From: DAOTWY01 sp003696565
Lineage (GTDB): Bacteria > Chloroflexota > Anaerolineae > Aggregatilineales > Phototrophicaceae
Reading direction: 5' to 3'
Assembly: GCA_034435635.1 (NCBI GenBank)
Contig: DAOTWY010000119.1
Span: forward strand, 1-21,031
DNA length: 21,031 bases
In this document: in pieces, positions 1-7,296 of the stretch
How the letters are laid out: every line of letters starts with the position of its first letter
Position numbering within the stretch: position 1 is the first letter of the stretch
Notes under the pieces: model-generated
Database searches by the model: none
What the model was told of the DNA's origin: nothing
The model's input: only the letters and a program-made list of their open reading frames with translations
Translations under genes and position numbers: made by a program

Positions 1-4
1 TAAC

Positions 5-29
5 AAAAATGGGCGTGCCCCCACGCCCA
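5..29 (-). terminator. Rho-independent terminator after the phosphohexomutase gene
   Basis: An 8-bp perfect stem (TGGGCGTG at 10-17 against CACGCCCA at 22-29) with a CCCC loop on the plus strand is followed, read on the minus strand, by five T residues (A5-A9 on plus). It lies about 30 bases beyond the stop codon of the phosphohexomutase gene, as expected for an intrinsic terminator. A-rich flanks on both sides mean it could also work in the other direction. Confidence 0.85.
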
Positions 30-57
30 CCCATTTTAGTATCTCTTTCATCATTGA

Positions 58-1494
58 CTACGCCCGTTCTGTTAAGCTAATCCCCATCGTACTACCAATC
101 TCTAGCAGATTTTTAACAGCATCTGGTGTATGCGCTTCTGCATAAATTCGTAACACTGGCTCTGTACCACTCGGGCGAATAAGCAACCAACTGTGATCCG
201 CTAAATAAAATTTGACACCATCCAACGTATCCACACGCTTGACGACCTCACCATTCATCGTGTTCGGCGCAGAATCAACCATCATTTGTACCATATCCTG
301 CTTTGGGATTTTGCGCGCCAGATAAGAATCAATCCGTGCATAATACGCCGGACCATGTTTTGCTTGTAAATCTACCACGACTTCATGTAAAGGCACCCCC
401 GCATGAGCAATCACCTCCAACAGCATCAAACCCATCAAGATACCATCTCCTTCTGGGATATGCCCCCGGATACTCATGCCGCCGCTTTCTTCCCCACCCA
501 TGAGGACATCGTGATTCATCATCAAATCCGCGATATGATTAAATCCAACTGGCGTTTCATGTACTGTTAAGCCGTGTGTCGCAGCAATTGAATCAATCAT
601 CAATGTCGTAGACACTGTTTTAACTACATCTCCCCGTAACCCTTTGTTTTCAATTAAATGCCGCAGCACCAATGAAAAGATATGATGTGGATCAATATAG
701 TTCCCCAGCCCATCAATTGCGCCAATACGATCGGCATCGCCATCCGTCGCTAATCCAACATCAGCTTGAATTCGTTGGACTGTCGCCACCAATTCATTCA
801 GATACTTCAACATCGGTTCAGGATGTATTCCACCAAACCCGGGGTTTAAAACATCGCGTATAGAGATAACATGTGAGCGTGTGCGGGCAAGCATACTGCT
901 AAAAGCACCTCGACCACTCCCCCACATCGCATCCGCTACAACACTTAGCTCGCCCGCAGAAATCTGATCCAGATCAACTAAACTCGTCAGGTGTTGATAA
1001 TACAACCAAGAGGGATCAAACCGGATAATTTTTTCCTGTGCAATCGCCTCATCATAATCCATCGTATTCACCACACCGCCATTTTGTTGAATTAATGCCA
1101 GTTCTTCCTCAATCGCCTGGCAGTCTTCCGGTGAGGCAGAACTACCATGGCGTGATTTGACCTTAAACCCATTGTAACGGGGCGGGTTATGGCTTGCTGT
1201 AATGACAACCCCAGCAATTGCCTGTTTTTCTTTGACGTTAAATGAAATAGCTGGCGTTGGCGCGTCAGTGCGGGTTAACCAAACCGTGATCCCATTAGCA
1301 GCCAACACCCGCGCTGTTTCCGCCGCAAATCGATCTGAAAGAAATCGAGTATCATACCCCACCACCATCGTAGGAGATGCCTCGCCCTGGCGATTAACCC
1401 AATTCGCCACCGCTTGTGCTACCAAGCGGACATTTTCAAAGGTAAATGTGTCTGCAATTACAGCACGCCAACCGTCTGTTCCAAAGTGAATCAT
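58..1494 (-). CDS. Phosphoglucomutase/phosphomannomutase family protein (alpha-D-phosphohexomutase)
   Basis: Predicted cytosolic enzyme moving phosphate between C1 and C6 of a hexose phosphate, feeding sugar-nucleotide synthesis. All four family signatures are present in 478 residues: TASHNP with the phosphoserine Ser101, the metal loop DGDADR at 251-256, the sugar-specificity loop GEESGG at 334-339 and the phosphate-binding RPSGTEP at 440-446. The length fits the family. The frame stays open upstream to 1545, but that start lies before the terminator hairpin at 1523-1539. The ATG at 1494 has an AGAGGTGG ribosome site about 6 bases away and begins the typical 'IHFGTDGWR' N-terminus. Whether glucose or mannose phosphate is preferred cannot be read here. 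It could supply glucose-1-phosphate to the RmlA enzyme encoded at 16003-17085, which is inference. Confidence 0.93.
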   Translation of the reverse strand: MIHFGTDGWRAVIADTFTFENVRLVAQAVANWVNRQGEASPTMVVGYDTRFLSDRFAAETARVLAANGITVWLTRTDAPTPAISFNVKEKQAIAGVVITASHNPPRYNGFKVKSRHGSSASPEDCQAIEEELALIQQNGGVVNTMDYDEAIAQEKIIRFDPSWLYYQHLTSLVDLDQISAGELSVVADAMWGSGRGAFSSMLARTRSHVISIRDVLNPGFGGIHPEPMLKYLNELVATVQRIQADVGLATDGDADRIGAIDGLGNYIDPHHIFSLVLRHLIENKGLRGDVVKTVSTTLMIDSIAATHGLTVHETPVGFNHIADLMMNHDVLMGGEESGGMSIRGHIPEGDGILMGLMLLEVIAHAGVPLHEVVVDLQAKHGPAYYARIDSYLARKIPKQDMVQMMVDSAPNTMNGEVVKRVDTLDGVKFYLADHSWLLIRPSGTEPVLRIYAEAHTPDAVKNLLEIGSTMGISLTERA

Positions 1495-1514
1495 CCATCC
1501 ACCTCTTTCAATCA

Positions 1515-1539
1515 AATAAAAAGGCGGCACAAAGCCGCC
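1515..1539 (-). terminator. Rho-independent terminator after the G1PDH-like gene, inside the phosphohexomutase leader
   Basis: A 6-bp GC-only stem (GGCGGC at 1523-1528, GCCGCC at 1534-1539) with a five-base loop is followed on the minus strand by TTTTTATTT. It sits 36 bases beyond the stop of the upstream gene. It also lies between a promoter-like sequence (1552-1579) and the ribosome site of the phosphohexomutase gene, so it could affect that gene too. Confidence 0.8.
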
Positions 1540-1551
1540 CATCATCTTACA

Positions 1552-1579
1552 ATTAGACGTGTGGAAATAACAGAATCAA
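1552..1579 (-). promoter_or_regulatory. Candidate sigma-70-type promoter for the phosphohexomutase gene
   Basis: On the minus strand TTGATT (1574-1579), a 16-base spacer and TCTAAT (1552-1557) resemble -35 and -10 boxes. The -35 box overlaps the stop codon of the upstream gene. The predicted start near 1545 would place the 1515-1539 hairpin almost at the 5' end of the transcript. This is sequence resemblance only. Confidence 0.45.
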
Positions 1580-2586
1580 GCCAAGCCGGTCTTTTTCATC
1601 AACTCTTGGGCTTTTGCCGCGTCAATCTCAGTTTCATGTAGAATACTATACGGCAAGCGATGCTCATTCACATAGCTTGGCAATCTCATCAATGTGTTCA
1701 TCACATCCTGCGGTTTAAGCTGCCCAAGCCGAATCCCAGCATTTTGTAACGTTGTCCGAATAGCACTTACATCCTGACCATGTAACGCCGCCGCGATCAT
1801 AATCCCCGGACCAATTAAATCAGCATATGGCACACCTCGCTCTCGTGCCACATCGGGTTCAATCGCATACGCAAAATATTGCTCACTACCTTCTTGAGGA
1901 CGATTATGCCCAAGCTGATTGGTCAATTGCACTTCCATACAAATTAAATCTAACAGGTTATGGAGCGCATCAATACGCCCTTCGCCAACCCCTTTAGCAA
2001 TCTTAAATGCCTGTTGTGCAATGCCTGCCGCCAAGCTTGCCGCCCAGGGCTGAAAGCGTTCACGTTCTGTATTACGATTACGCTCTGCTGCAAATCGCCA
2101 ATCCAGCAACCCGGTTACAATGCTCAAAATTTCTGCAATGCCTGTGCCGCGGTAATGAGGCGGTGCCGCGCTCACAACATCCCAATCAATAATCACCTTG
2201 GATGCGGGTCCTGTTTCCTCATATTTCACCACATCATCTTCCCGTACTGCCACCAACGCTGTAAAAAAGCCATCCACACTTAACACCGTTGGCACAACAA
2301 CAACGGGTACATTTCGCCGCCAACCAACATACTTCGCCACGTCGGAAACCAGCCCCCCACCAACAGCATAAATCACTTGAACTTGCTCCGGTAACCCTTG
2401 TACCAAGCTTTCCAAAAAGGCACGTTTGGCAGTGTGTGGCTCCGCCTGGACAACTAACGGCAAATCAAATAAATGCCCCACTGTCTTCCAGGCAGTATGC
2501 CCTGTTAACAACGCTGTTGGGCGGTCTTCTTTTATGGTACTCAATGACTTAATCTCAATTGGTGGCAAATTCCAGATAGTTGTCAT
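1576..2586 (-). CDS. Glycerol-1-phosphate dehydrogenase / AraM-like protein with altered metal-site residues
   Basis: The 336-residue protein has the dehydroquinate-synthase-like fold signature: nucleotide-binding AVGGGLVSDVAKYVG (GGG 76-78, D82), PTVLSVDGFF at 100-108 and a GTGIAEIL...LLDW segment (E152) typical of the AraM/EgsA branch. In that family two histidines from an 'SGxEHxxSH' stretch and an 'HG' stretch bind the metal. Here the first reads GSEQYFAY (Q236, Y240) and the second site reads PYADLIGPG (Y254). The metal site therefore looks lost, and activity as NAD(P)H-dependent dihydroxyacetone-phosphate reductase is doubtful. ATG 2586 is preferred (AGGA about 11 bases upstream); a GTG at 2616 would add 10 residues. 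The gene ends at its own terminator. Family call fairly sure, function uncertain. Confidence 0.75.
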   Translation of the reverse strand: MTTIWNLPPIEIKSLSTIKEDRPTALLTGHTAWKTVGHLFDLPLVVQAEPHTAKRAFLESLVQGLPEQVQVIYAVGGGLVSDVAKYVGWRRNVPVVVVPTVLSVDGFFTALVAVREDDVVKYEETGPASKVIIDWDVVSAAPPHYRGTGIAEILSIVTGLLDWRFAAERNRNTERERFQPWAASLAAGIAQQAFKIAKGVGEGRIDALHNLLDLICMEVQLTNQLGHNRPQEGSEQYFAYAIEPDVARERGVPYADLIGPGIMIAAALHGQDVSAIRTTLQNAGIRLGQLKPQDVMNTLMRLPSYVNEHRLPYSILHETEIDAAKAQELMKKTGLA

Positions 2587-2660
2587 TCTATACAATCCTG
2601 CTTGTTCTGAGCGCACTGCGATTAACTATAACATAAATTAAGCAGATTGGCGCATTTTTA

Positions 2661-2689
2661 TTGGATTTTCGCTTTAAACATTGTACGAT
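2661..2689 (+). promoter_or_regulatory. Candidate promoter for the bactofilin-phosphatase pair
   Basis: TTGGAT (2661-2666), a 17-base spacer and TACGAT (2684-2689) match four of six consensus bases each. The start would fall near 2696, giving a leader of about 30 bases that contains the AGGAG ribosome site at 2713-2717. Confidence 0.45.
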
Positions 2690-2727
2690 TAAATAGGCAA
2701 AAGTTCTTAGCCAGGAGTTTATCATTT

Positions 2728-3333
2728 ATGTCTTTTTTTAGCAGTCGTCGCAAACCGGATGAAGATCAAGACCCAACTGAATCCGCGCCAAGTATCAAAA
2801 CACCTCCACCGCCCCCCTCTCCTAAACCACGTCCCGTAACAATTGGGTTTGAAACCGTATTAGGAGCGAGCACGATCTTAGAAGGCAAACTCACTAGCGG
2901 TGGCAATGTTCGGCTTGATGGCACGTTTACTGGCACACTCAATATTAGCGGCAATGTCCTCGTAGGGGAAACTGCCAAAATTACCGCTGATATTGACGCA
3001 CATAATATCTCAATCGCTGGATCAGTGCGCGGTAACGTTTCTGGTAATAAAATTCAATTATTACGCACTGGGCGTGTTTGGGGAGATATCCATGCCGTTG
3101 CTCTCGCCACAGAAGAAGGTGCGTTTATTGATGGAAAAATTACCATGAAAAACGCACCAAAGCCATTTGATCAACTCATTGAGCAAATTGATGAGGACAT
3201 CTCCACCGATGAACCAAACGGTGATGAGGACAATATCGACATCAACAAAACGCTCAACCTCAAGGAAGATCAAACCATGCCATCCAATGAAGATTTAACC
3301 GTCTCTACACAACCTGAGGAAGATGATGATTAA
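2728..3333 (+). CDS. Bactofilin family polymer-forming cytoskeletal protein
   Basis: A 201-residue protein with the right-handed beta-helical bactofilin core at about 44-140, seen as repeating short glycine-marked strands (LEGKLTSGGNVRLDG, GNVLVG, VRGNVSGNK, GRVWGDI, GAFIDGKI). A proline-rich linker (25-35) precedes the core. A highly acidic, probably disordered tail follows from about 153 to the end. Bactofilins polymerise without nucleotide and scaffold cell-envelope enzymes at the inner membrane face. The start at 2728 is chosen for AGGAG 10 bases upstream; the frame is open to 2647 but the extension is unlike the family. It overlaps the downstream phosphatase gene by 11 bases, which suggests coupled translation. 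Confidence 0.88.
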   Translation: MSFFSSRRKPDEDQDPTESAPSIKTPPPPPSPKPRPVTIGFETVLGASTILEGKLTSGGNVRLDGTFTGTLNISGNVLVGETAKITADIDAHNISIAGSVRGNVSGNKIQLLRTGRVWGDIHAVALATEEGAFIDGKITMKNAPKPFDQLIEQIDEDISTDEPNGDEDNIDINKTLNLKEDQTMPSNEDLTVSTQPEEDDD

Positions 3334-3802
3334 TGTTTTATTTGTTTGTCTTGGAAATATCTGCCGCTCCCCAATGGCAGATGCCGTGTTTGCCCATCTG
3401 GTAAAACAAGCCGGATTAGACGATAAAATTCGGGTCGATTCCGCTGGTACTAGTGGGTGGCATGTTGGCGAACCTGCCCATCGTGGTACGCTAGCTGTGC
3501 TTAAAAAGCATCATATTCCCTACAACGGACGTGCCCGCCAGTTTACCCACCAAGATGCTAACCAGTTTGATTACATCCTCGCGATGGATCGCAGCAATTT
3601 ATCAGATATCAAACGATTGATTGGTGATCCACCCAATACAGAGGTGGCGATGTTTCTCTCTTATGCCAACCAAGCTGGATTAACAACCATACAAGAAGTC
3701 CCTGACCCATACTATAACAACAACTTTGATGAAGTTTATGATCTTGTGTTTAAAGGGTGTCAGGCATTATTAGATCATATCCGCAAAACTCATGATCTTT
3801 AA
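3323..3802 (+). CDS. Low-molecular-weight protein-tyrosine phosphatase
   Basis: 159 residues, the usual family length. The N-terminal phosphate loop reads VCLGNICRS, with nucleophile Cys9 and Arg15, and the general-acid Asp128 sits in VPDPYY. Such cytosolic phosphatases remove phosphate from tyrosine or arginine and in exopolysaccharide loci usually oppose a BY-kinase such as CpsD/Wzc. Here the gene instead overlaps the bactofilin gene, and the only CpsD-like protein visible is encoded about 14 kb away on the other strand. A GAGG lies just before the first ATG; a second ATG follows directly at 3326. Its stop shares three bases with the stop of the convergent gene at 3799. Confidence 0.93.
   Translation: MMINVLFVCLGNICRSPMADAVFAHLVKQAGLDDKIRVDSAGTSGWHVGEPAHRGTLAVLKKHHIPYNGRARQFTHQDANQFDYILAMDRSNLSDIKRLIGDPPNTEVAMFLSYANQAGLTTIQEVPDPYYNNNFDEVYDLVFKGCQALLDHIRKTHDL
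3772..3800 (+). terminator. Weak hairpin at the end of the phosphatase gene
   Basis: AGATCAT (3772-3778) and ATGATCT (3792-3798) form a 7-bp stem around a 13-base loop, followed by TTAATT. It overlaps the last phosphatase codons and is the only terminator-like structure between two convergent genes whose stops overlap. AT-rich with a short U run, so support is low. Confidence 0.25.
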
Positions 3803-4272
3803 TTGCCGCCATTTTGGGTGGTTTTGGGTGGCTTAGGGCTTGCCTTCAGTGTTTTTTCGACTTCAATTAACAAAATATCACTGTTGATATAATCCCCCCG
3901 TAACGGGATATATGCCGCAAGCCCCAATACAAACACCACCATCGCTAACATTCGTTCACCACTAGCAAAAATGACCCCACACACCACCAACAGCAAAATC
4001 GCCAACACCATCAACCAAAACGGACTCACACCGTCAGAAACATACCCTTCAATAATCGTCACCCCTTTATCGCGCTCCATACTGCCAGAAAGCCGCGTCG
4101 TCTTAGCAAATCGCCCAGCCACTTTCGTCGTCACAGCAATTGAAAAATCCCCACCTTTTTTAATCCATCCATCTAATTCCGGGCGTGATTTGGTGCCTTT
4201 TTGTTCTAAACGCGCTTGTAAATCTTTAATACATTGTGAAACAGTTCGCTCTGTATAAAGTGTAAATCGCAT
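3799..4272 (-). CDS. Hypothetical protein with two C-terminal membrane helices
   Basis: I do not recognise this 157-residue protein. Residues 1-80 are soluble, with mixed charge and beta-rich stretches (FSIAVTTKVAGRFAKTTRLSG). Two hydrophobic helices follow at about 85-103 and 108-123, then a short tail ending in proline, lysine and glycine-asparagine residues. There is no signal peptide. A GGGGGGAGG lies immediately before the ATG. It begins 10 bases after the stop of the short-chain dehydrogenase gene, so the two are probably cotranscribed. Function unknown. Confidence 0.75.
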   Translation of the reverse strand: MRFTLYTERTVSQCIKDLQARLEQKGTKSRPELDGWIKKGGDFSIAVTTKVAGRFAKTTRLSGSMERDKGVTIIEGYVSDGVSPFWLMVLAILLLVVCGVIFASGERMLAMVVFVLGLAAYIPLRGDYINSDILLIEVEKTLKASPKPPKTTQNGGN

Positions 4273-4282
4273 CCTCCCCCCT

Positions 4283-5053
4283 TTAAATCATCGGGATTGT
4301 CACGCCGCCATCCACAACAAACACCTGCCCAGTTGTAAAACTAGATGCCGGTGATGCTAAATAAACCGCAATCCCCGCAATTTCGTCTGGCTCACCAATG
4401 CGCCCCGCAGGGGTACGGTTCACCACACCTTCTAGCAGCATGTCATTTTCCCAAATTGCCTGGGCAAATTTCGTCTTGATTAGCCCCGGTGCAATCGCAT
4501 TCACCTGAATATTATCACTCGCTAATTCCATTGCTAAAGTTTTGGTTAGGCTAATCACCGCCGCTTTCGTCATACTATAAATCCCCTGGAAGGTGCCCGG
4601 ACGTAATCCATTAACGGATGCCACATTGATGATCTTACCCCCACCATGCTGTTGCATCACCCGCACCGCCGCCTGAGACAACCAGAAGTTCCCCATAATA
4701 TTGACTTCAATTGTCTTTTGCCACATACTATCTTCGCTGTCCATAATGGGTCCAAAATGCGGGTTTGTCGCGGCGTTATTGACTAAAATATCCACCCGCC
4801 CATAAGCATCCACTGTCTGCTGAACTAAATTTTGCAAGGCAGCTTTATCTCCATTATGAGCAGCAACAGCCAACACATCATAGCCTTTACTTTTCATCTC
4901 TGCTGCAATGTCATCTAACACAGGTTGCTTACGACTAGAAAGCACGACCTTTGCCCCAGCCTCAGCATAGCGTTGGGCAATCGCTAACCCAATTCCTCGT
5001 GATGATCCTGTAATAATGGCGACTTTATCCGTTAAATCAAACAGGTTACTCAT
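4283..5053 (-). CDS. Short-chain dehydrogenase/reductase (SDR) family oxidoreductase
   Basis: A classical SDR of 256 residues that probably reduces a ketone or oxidises an alcohol with NAD(P)(H). The cofactor motif TGSSRGIG is at 15-22, NNAA at 92-95, and the catalytic set is Asn119, Ser146, Tyr159 and Lys163. SSRK after the second strand (39-42), with an arginine at the cofactor-selecting position, favours NADPH by family rules. The C-terminal VVDGGVTIP is typical of FabG-like and DHRS4-like members. The substrate cannot be inferred, and fatty-acid-synthase FabG is not supported by the neighbours. TAGGAGAAA lies about 10 bases before the ATG. First gene of a two-gene unit with the membrane protein ending at 3799. 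Confidence 0.9.
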   Translation of the reverse strand: MSNLFDLTDKVAIITGSSRGIGLAIAQRYAEAGAKVVLSSRKQPVLDDIAAEMKSKGYDVLAVAAHNGDKAALQNLVQQTVDAYGRVDILVNNAATNPHFGPIMDSEDSMWQKTIEVNIMGNFWLSQAAVRVMQQHGGGKIINVASVNGLRPGTFQGIYSMTKAAVISLTKTLAMELASDNIQVNAIAPGLIKTKFAQAIWENDMLLEGVVNRTPAGRIGEPDEIAGIAVYLASPASSFTTGQVFVVDGGVTIPMI

Positions 5054-5137
5054 GTCAAAATTTCTCCTAAAAACAGATCACTGCATTAAGTTTTGATACG
5101 TTGATTAAAGATAACACAACGGTCAACGCCTATAAAC

Positions 5138-6196
5138 TTACCGTTGTTTGATGGATGCTGCCACATCCAATGCAACATGTTCATAATGTGCCATCGCCTC
5201 CGCCTCAGTAGCGAAGATCACCACCCCATAAGCCTGACCCAAGTCTATAACAATCATCAAGCCATCATATGCCACACCGTCCTTGAAGAACGTCCCATAC
5301 ACTTTTTCTGCTGCCCGCCCATTGATAGACGTAGCATGCACATCTCCAAAAGTAGCATCTGTCTCATCGTCAATGTCATATACCCATAGCATAAAGTTCA
5401 TCGCATCGGTCACTGTTACGCCATAATCAAACCCCGTTAACAGCGAATGCGGCACAATGAGAACCGCCCCGCCTGCTTCGTCTGCTTCTGGAATGCCTTC
5501 ATTGTCACGAATTTTTTGCAGGGCTTCCGGTGTTGTCCCCATCAAAATCGCATCATCATGCACCTCACCAAACCACCCCGCCGGATAGCGAGCCTCATAA
5601 ACACCAACATCGGGTATTGTGACCTGCAAAACCCGTGCAGTCGGGTTCAAATCATATGTAAATGAACTTGCCACTTGGTAAAGTATGCTTGATAAATTTT
5701 CATCAGGTTGATTTGCCAAAATTGTCACCACACCAAAAGCGTTTTTTGTCACCACAGCAGCAATATAAACATCTAGACCACGCCCGCCAAACATCAACAC
5801 GCCTTGAGTATATGCAATTTCTCGTTCAGCCTCATTTGAAACAACTGCTCTGGCAAAAACATTATTTTCATTGGTTGCTTGCTGCAACATCGACTCAACA
5901 AACATCACTAAAATTTCTTCAGCAGAACTGTCACGCCGCAGCCCTTCTGTGTTCAAAGTTCGCAAGGGCATCGCCAATACACGCCCGCTAATATCTCCTG
6001 GCTCAAGTTCTACTGCTGGCGTGTTCAGGGCATGCATCCGATTAGCAAAGACCAGATCATCCCCATCTTCCCCAGCTACCCACCCTTCTGGGTAACTAAT
6101 ACCTATTCGTCCATCTTCGGTTGTCTGACGATTTTGCGCCGCCACACTCATCACCAACAAAATTGTCGCCATAACTAGCAATCTAATCCATCGCAT
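5138..6196 (-). CDS. Secreted protein with two tandem copies of a 'YP-x-GW' domain
   Basis: A 352-residue protein with a signal peptide (basic MRWIR, hydrophobic core 6-20, likely cleavage after the alanines at 19-20). The mature part is two related modules of about 150 residues. Each starts with a strand carrying YPEGW (35-39) or YPAGW (204-208), then an acidic 'DD-hydrophobic' strand. Each ends in a GVVTILA (155-161) or GVVIFAT-like strand and a helix finishing in VASSF or VAASI. This implies an internal duplication. The layout recalls small extracytoplasmic modules of the PsbP/DcrB type, but I cannot assign a family. No lipobox cysteine is present. AAGGAT precedes the ATG by about 9 bases. 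It lies 84 bases upstream of the SDR gene on the same strand. Confidence 0.8.
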   Translation of the reverse strand: MRWIRLLVMATILLVMSVAAQNRQTTEDGRIGISYPEGWVAGEDGDDLVFANRMHALNTPAVELEPGDISGRVLAMPLRTLNTEGLRRDSSAEEILVMFVESMLQQATNENNVFARAVVSNEAEREIAYTQGVLMFGGRGLDVYIAAVVTKNAFGVVTILANQPDENLSSILYQVASSFTYDLNPTARVLQVTIPDVGVYEARYPAGWFGEVHDDAILMGTTPEALQKIRDNEGIPEADEAGGAVLIVPHSLLTGFDYGVTVTDAMNFMLWVYDIDDETDATFGDVHATSINGRAAEKVYGTFFKDGVAYDGLMIVIDLGQAYGVVIFATEAEAMAHYEHVALDVAASIKQR

Positions 6197-6276
6197 TAGG
6201 TGTATATCCTTACTCTAACTGCTCGATTTCATCTTAAACCATGTTGACCTATTTGTAAGCATGACCTTCCGCCTCA

Positions 6277-6285
6277 TGCTACAAT
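6277..6285 (+). promoter_or_regulatory. Candidate extended -10 promoter element
   Basis: TGC-TACAAT in the 147-base divergent intergenic region matches an extended -10 element. The best -35 is poor (TTGTAA at 6254-6259, 20-base spacer). The predicted start near 6292 gives a leader of about 50 bases to the cyclase gene. Confidence 0.35.
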
Positions 6286-6343
6286 AGCCTGACAATCCAT
6301 TACTAAAAAATAACAACTCCACTACTCCAAATGAGGTAACATA

Positions 6344-6979
6344 ATGAGCATGATTTACGATATTACACGCACAGTCTCATCTAATCTGAAAGGTTGGGCG
6401 GGCGAAACCCCGTTTAGCGCAGTCCGTGAATTGCGCCTAGAAGATGGACATTCTGTTAACCTAACCATACTTACCTTGAGTGCCCATACCGGTACCCATA
6501 TGGATGCCTATTATCATTTTGAACCCGATGGCGCACACCCAGTAGGAATGCCCTTAGAGGCTTATATCGGTACATGTTATGTCGTTACGGTTAACAAACG
6601 GCAAGGGGCACTCACACCAGCAGATTTTGCCCATGTCGATTTATCTGGCGTAAAACGGTTACTGATACATAGCCATATAAGTGATTTACCGGATGATGTA
6701 TGGACAGAAGAATTTCCTTATCTCAGCGTTGAACTGATCGATTGGCTGCATGATTTGGGGGTTATTCTAATTGGGTTGGATTCGCCATCTGTTGACAGTT
6801 TTGATAGTAAAGACTTATCTTGTCATCACGCACTATTTCAGCGGGGTATCGTCAATTTAGAAAGCCTATATTTACGTGATGTACCAGACGGTTATTATGA
6901 ATTGATCGCCCTGCCTCTCAAATTAGATGAAGTTTGTGGTTCACCTGTGCGGGCTATTTTACGTCAGCAAGAGGGATAA
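6344..6979 (+). CDS. Cyclase family protein (KynB-like metal-dependent hydrolase)
   Basis: 211 residues, typical of the cyclase/arylformamidase family, whose best-known member hydrolyses N-formylkynurenine. The diagnostic metal motif HTGTHMDAYYH is at 48-58 (His48, His52, Asp54, His58). The second half has the LDSPSVDSFDS stretch (145-155), the HH pair at 161-162 and GIVNLE (168-173), matching remaining metal and active-site positions of the family. A GAGGTAAC ribosome site lies 4-11 bases before the ATG. No other kynurenine-pathway gene is in the window, so the substrate is open: formylkynurenine, another amide or a lactone. The membrane protein downstream starts one base after its stop codon. 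Confidence 0.88.
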   Translation: MSMIYDITRTVSSNLKGWAGETPFSAVRELRLEDGHSVNLTILTLSAHTGTHMDAYYHFEPDGAHPVGMPLEAYIGTCYVVTVNKRQGALTPADFAHVDLSGVKRLLIHSHISDLPDDVWTEEFPYLSVELIDWLHDLGVILIGLDSPSVDSFDSKDLSCHHALFQRGIVNLESLYLRDVPDGYYELIALPLKLDEVCGSPVRAILRQQEG

Positions 6980-6980
6980 T

Positions 6981-7241
6981 ATGATCTACTTTTTTCTATT
7001 TGGCATTTGCTTATTGGGGATGTATGTTGCTGTTCGCCGTCAACTTGCCCCTTTGGGGTTTATTGCAGCTGGCGGTATGTTTAGCAGTATTTTATTCATG
7101 ACGCTTTTTCTGCTTACTCGTGTTGATGTCCCTGTTCAGGCGATTTTATTCGGTATCATCATCGGCGCAGTTTTTGCTATTTCTACACTAGGTATCGCTT
7201 GGTATTTTCATCAACAAGAAAACAAGACAGCACAAAAATAA
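6981..7241 (+). CDS. Small hypothetical membrane protein, three predicted helices
   Basis: An 86-residue protein, almost entirely hydrophobic, with helices at about 2-17, 23-44 and 51-74, a basic VRRQ turn between the first two and a charged C-terminal tail (HQQENKTAQK). The ATG at 6981 is preferred over the longer frame from 6927, because GAGGG lies 5 bases upstream and the longer version would run into the cyclase gene. It follows the cyclase stop with a one-base gap, so translation is probably coupled. I recognise no family. Confidence 0.7.
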   Translation: MIYFFLFGICLLGMYVAVRRQLAPLGFIAAGGMFSSILFMTLFLLTRVDVPVQAILFGIIIGAVFAISTLGIAWYFHQQENKTAQK

Positions 7242-7247
7242 CCATAT

Positions 7248-7279
7248 GAGTGTCAATATTGCTGATAATATTGACACTC
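7248..7279. terminator. Perfect 13-bp hairpin between convergent genes
   Basis: GAGTGTCAATATT (7248-7260) and its exact reverse complement (7267-7279) flank a 6-base loop. The structure begins 6 bases after the plus-strand stop and lies 17 bases beyond the minus-strand stop, so it is well placed as a two-way terminator. Neither side has a strong U run; on the minus strand TTATTTTT follows about 8 bases later. Confidence 0.6.
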
Positions 7280-7296
7280 TAGTGATTCCCACCCCA

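Noticed and set aside
1495..1545. N-terminal extension of the phosphohexomutase
   Set aside because: It would be encoded across the terminator hairpin; the ATG at 1494 has a good ribosome site and a family-like start.
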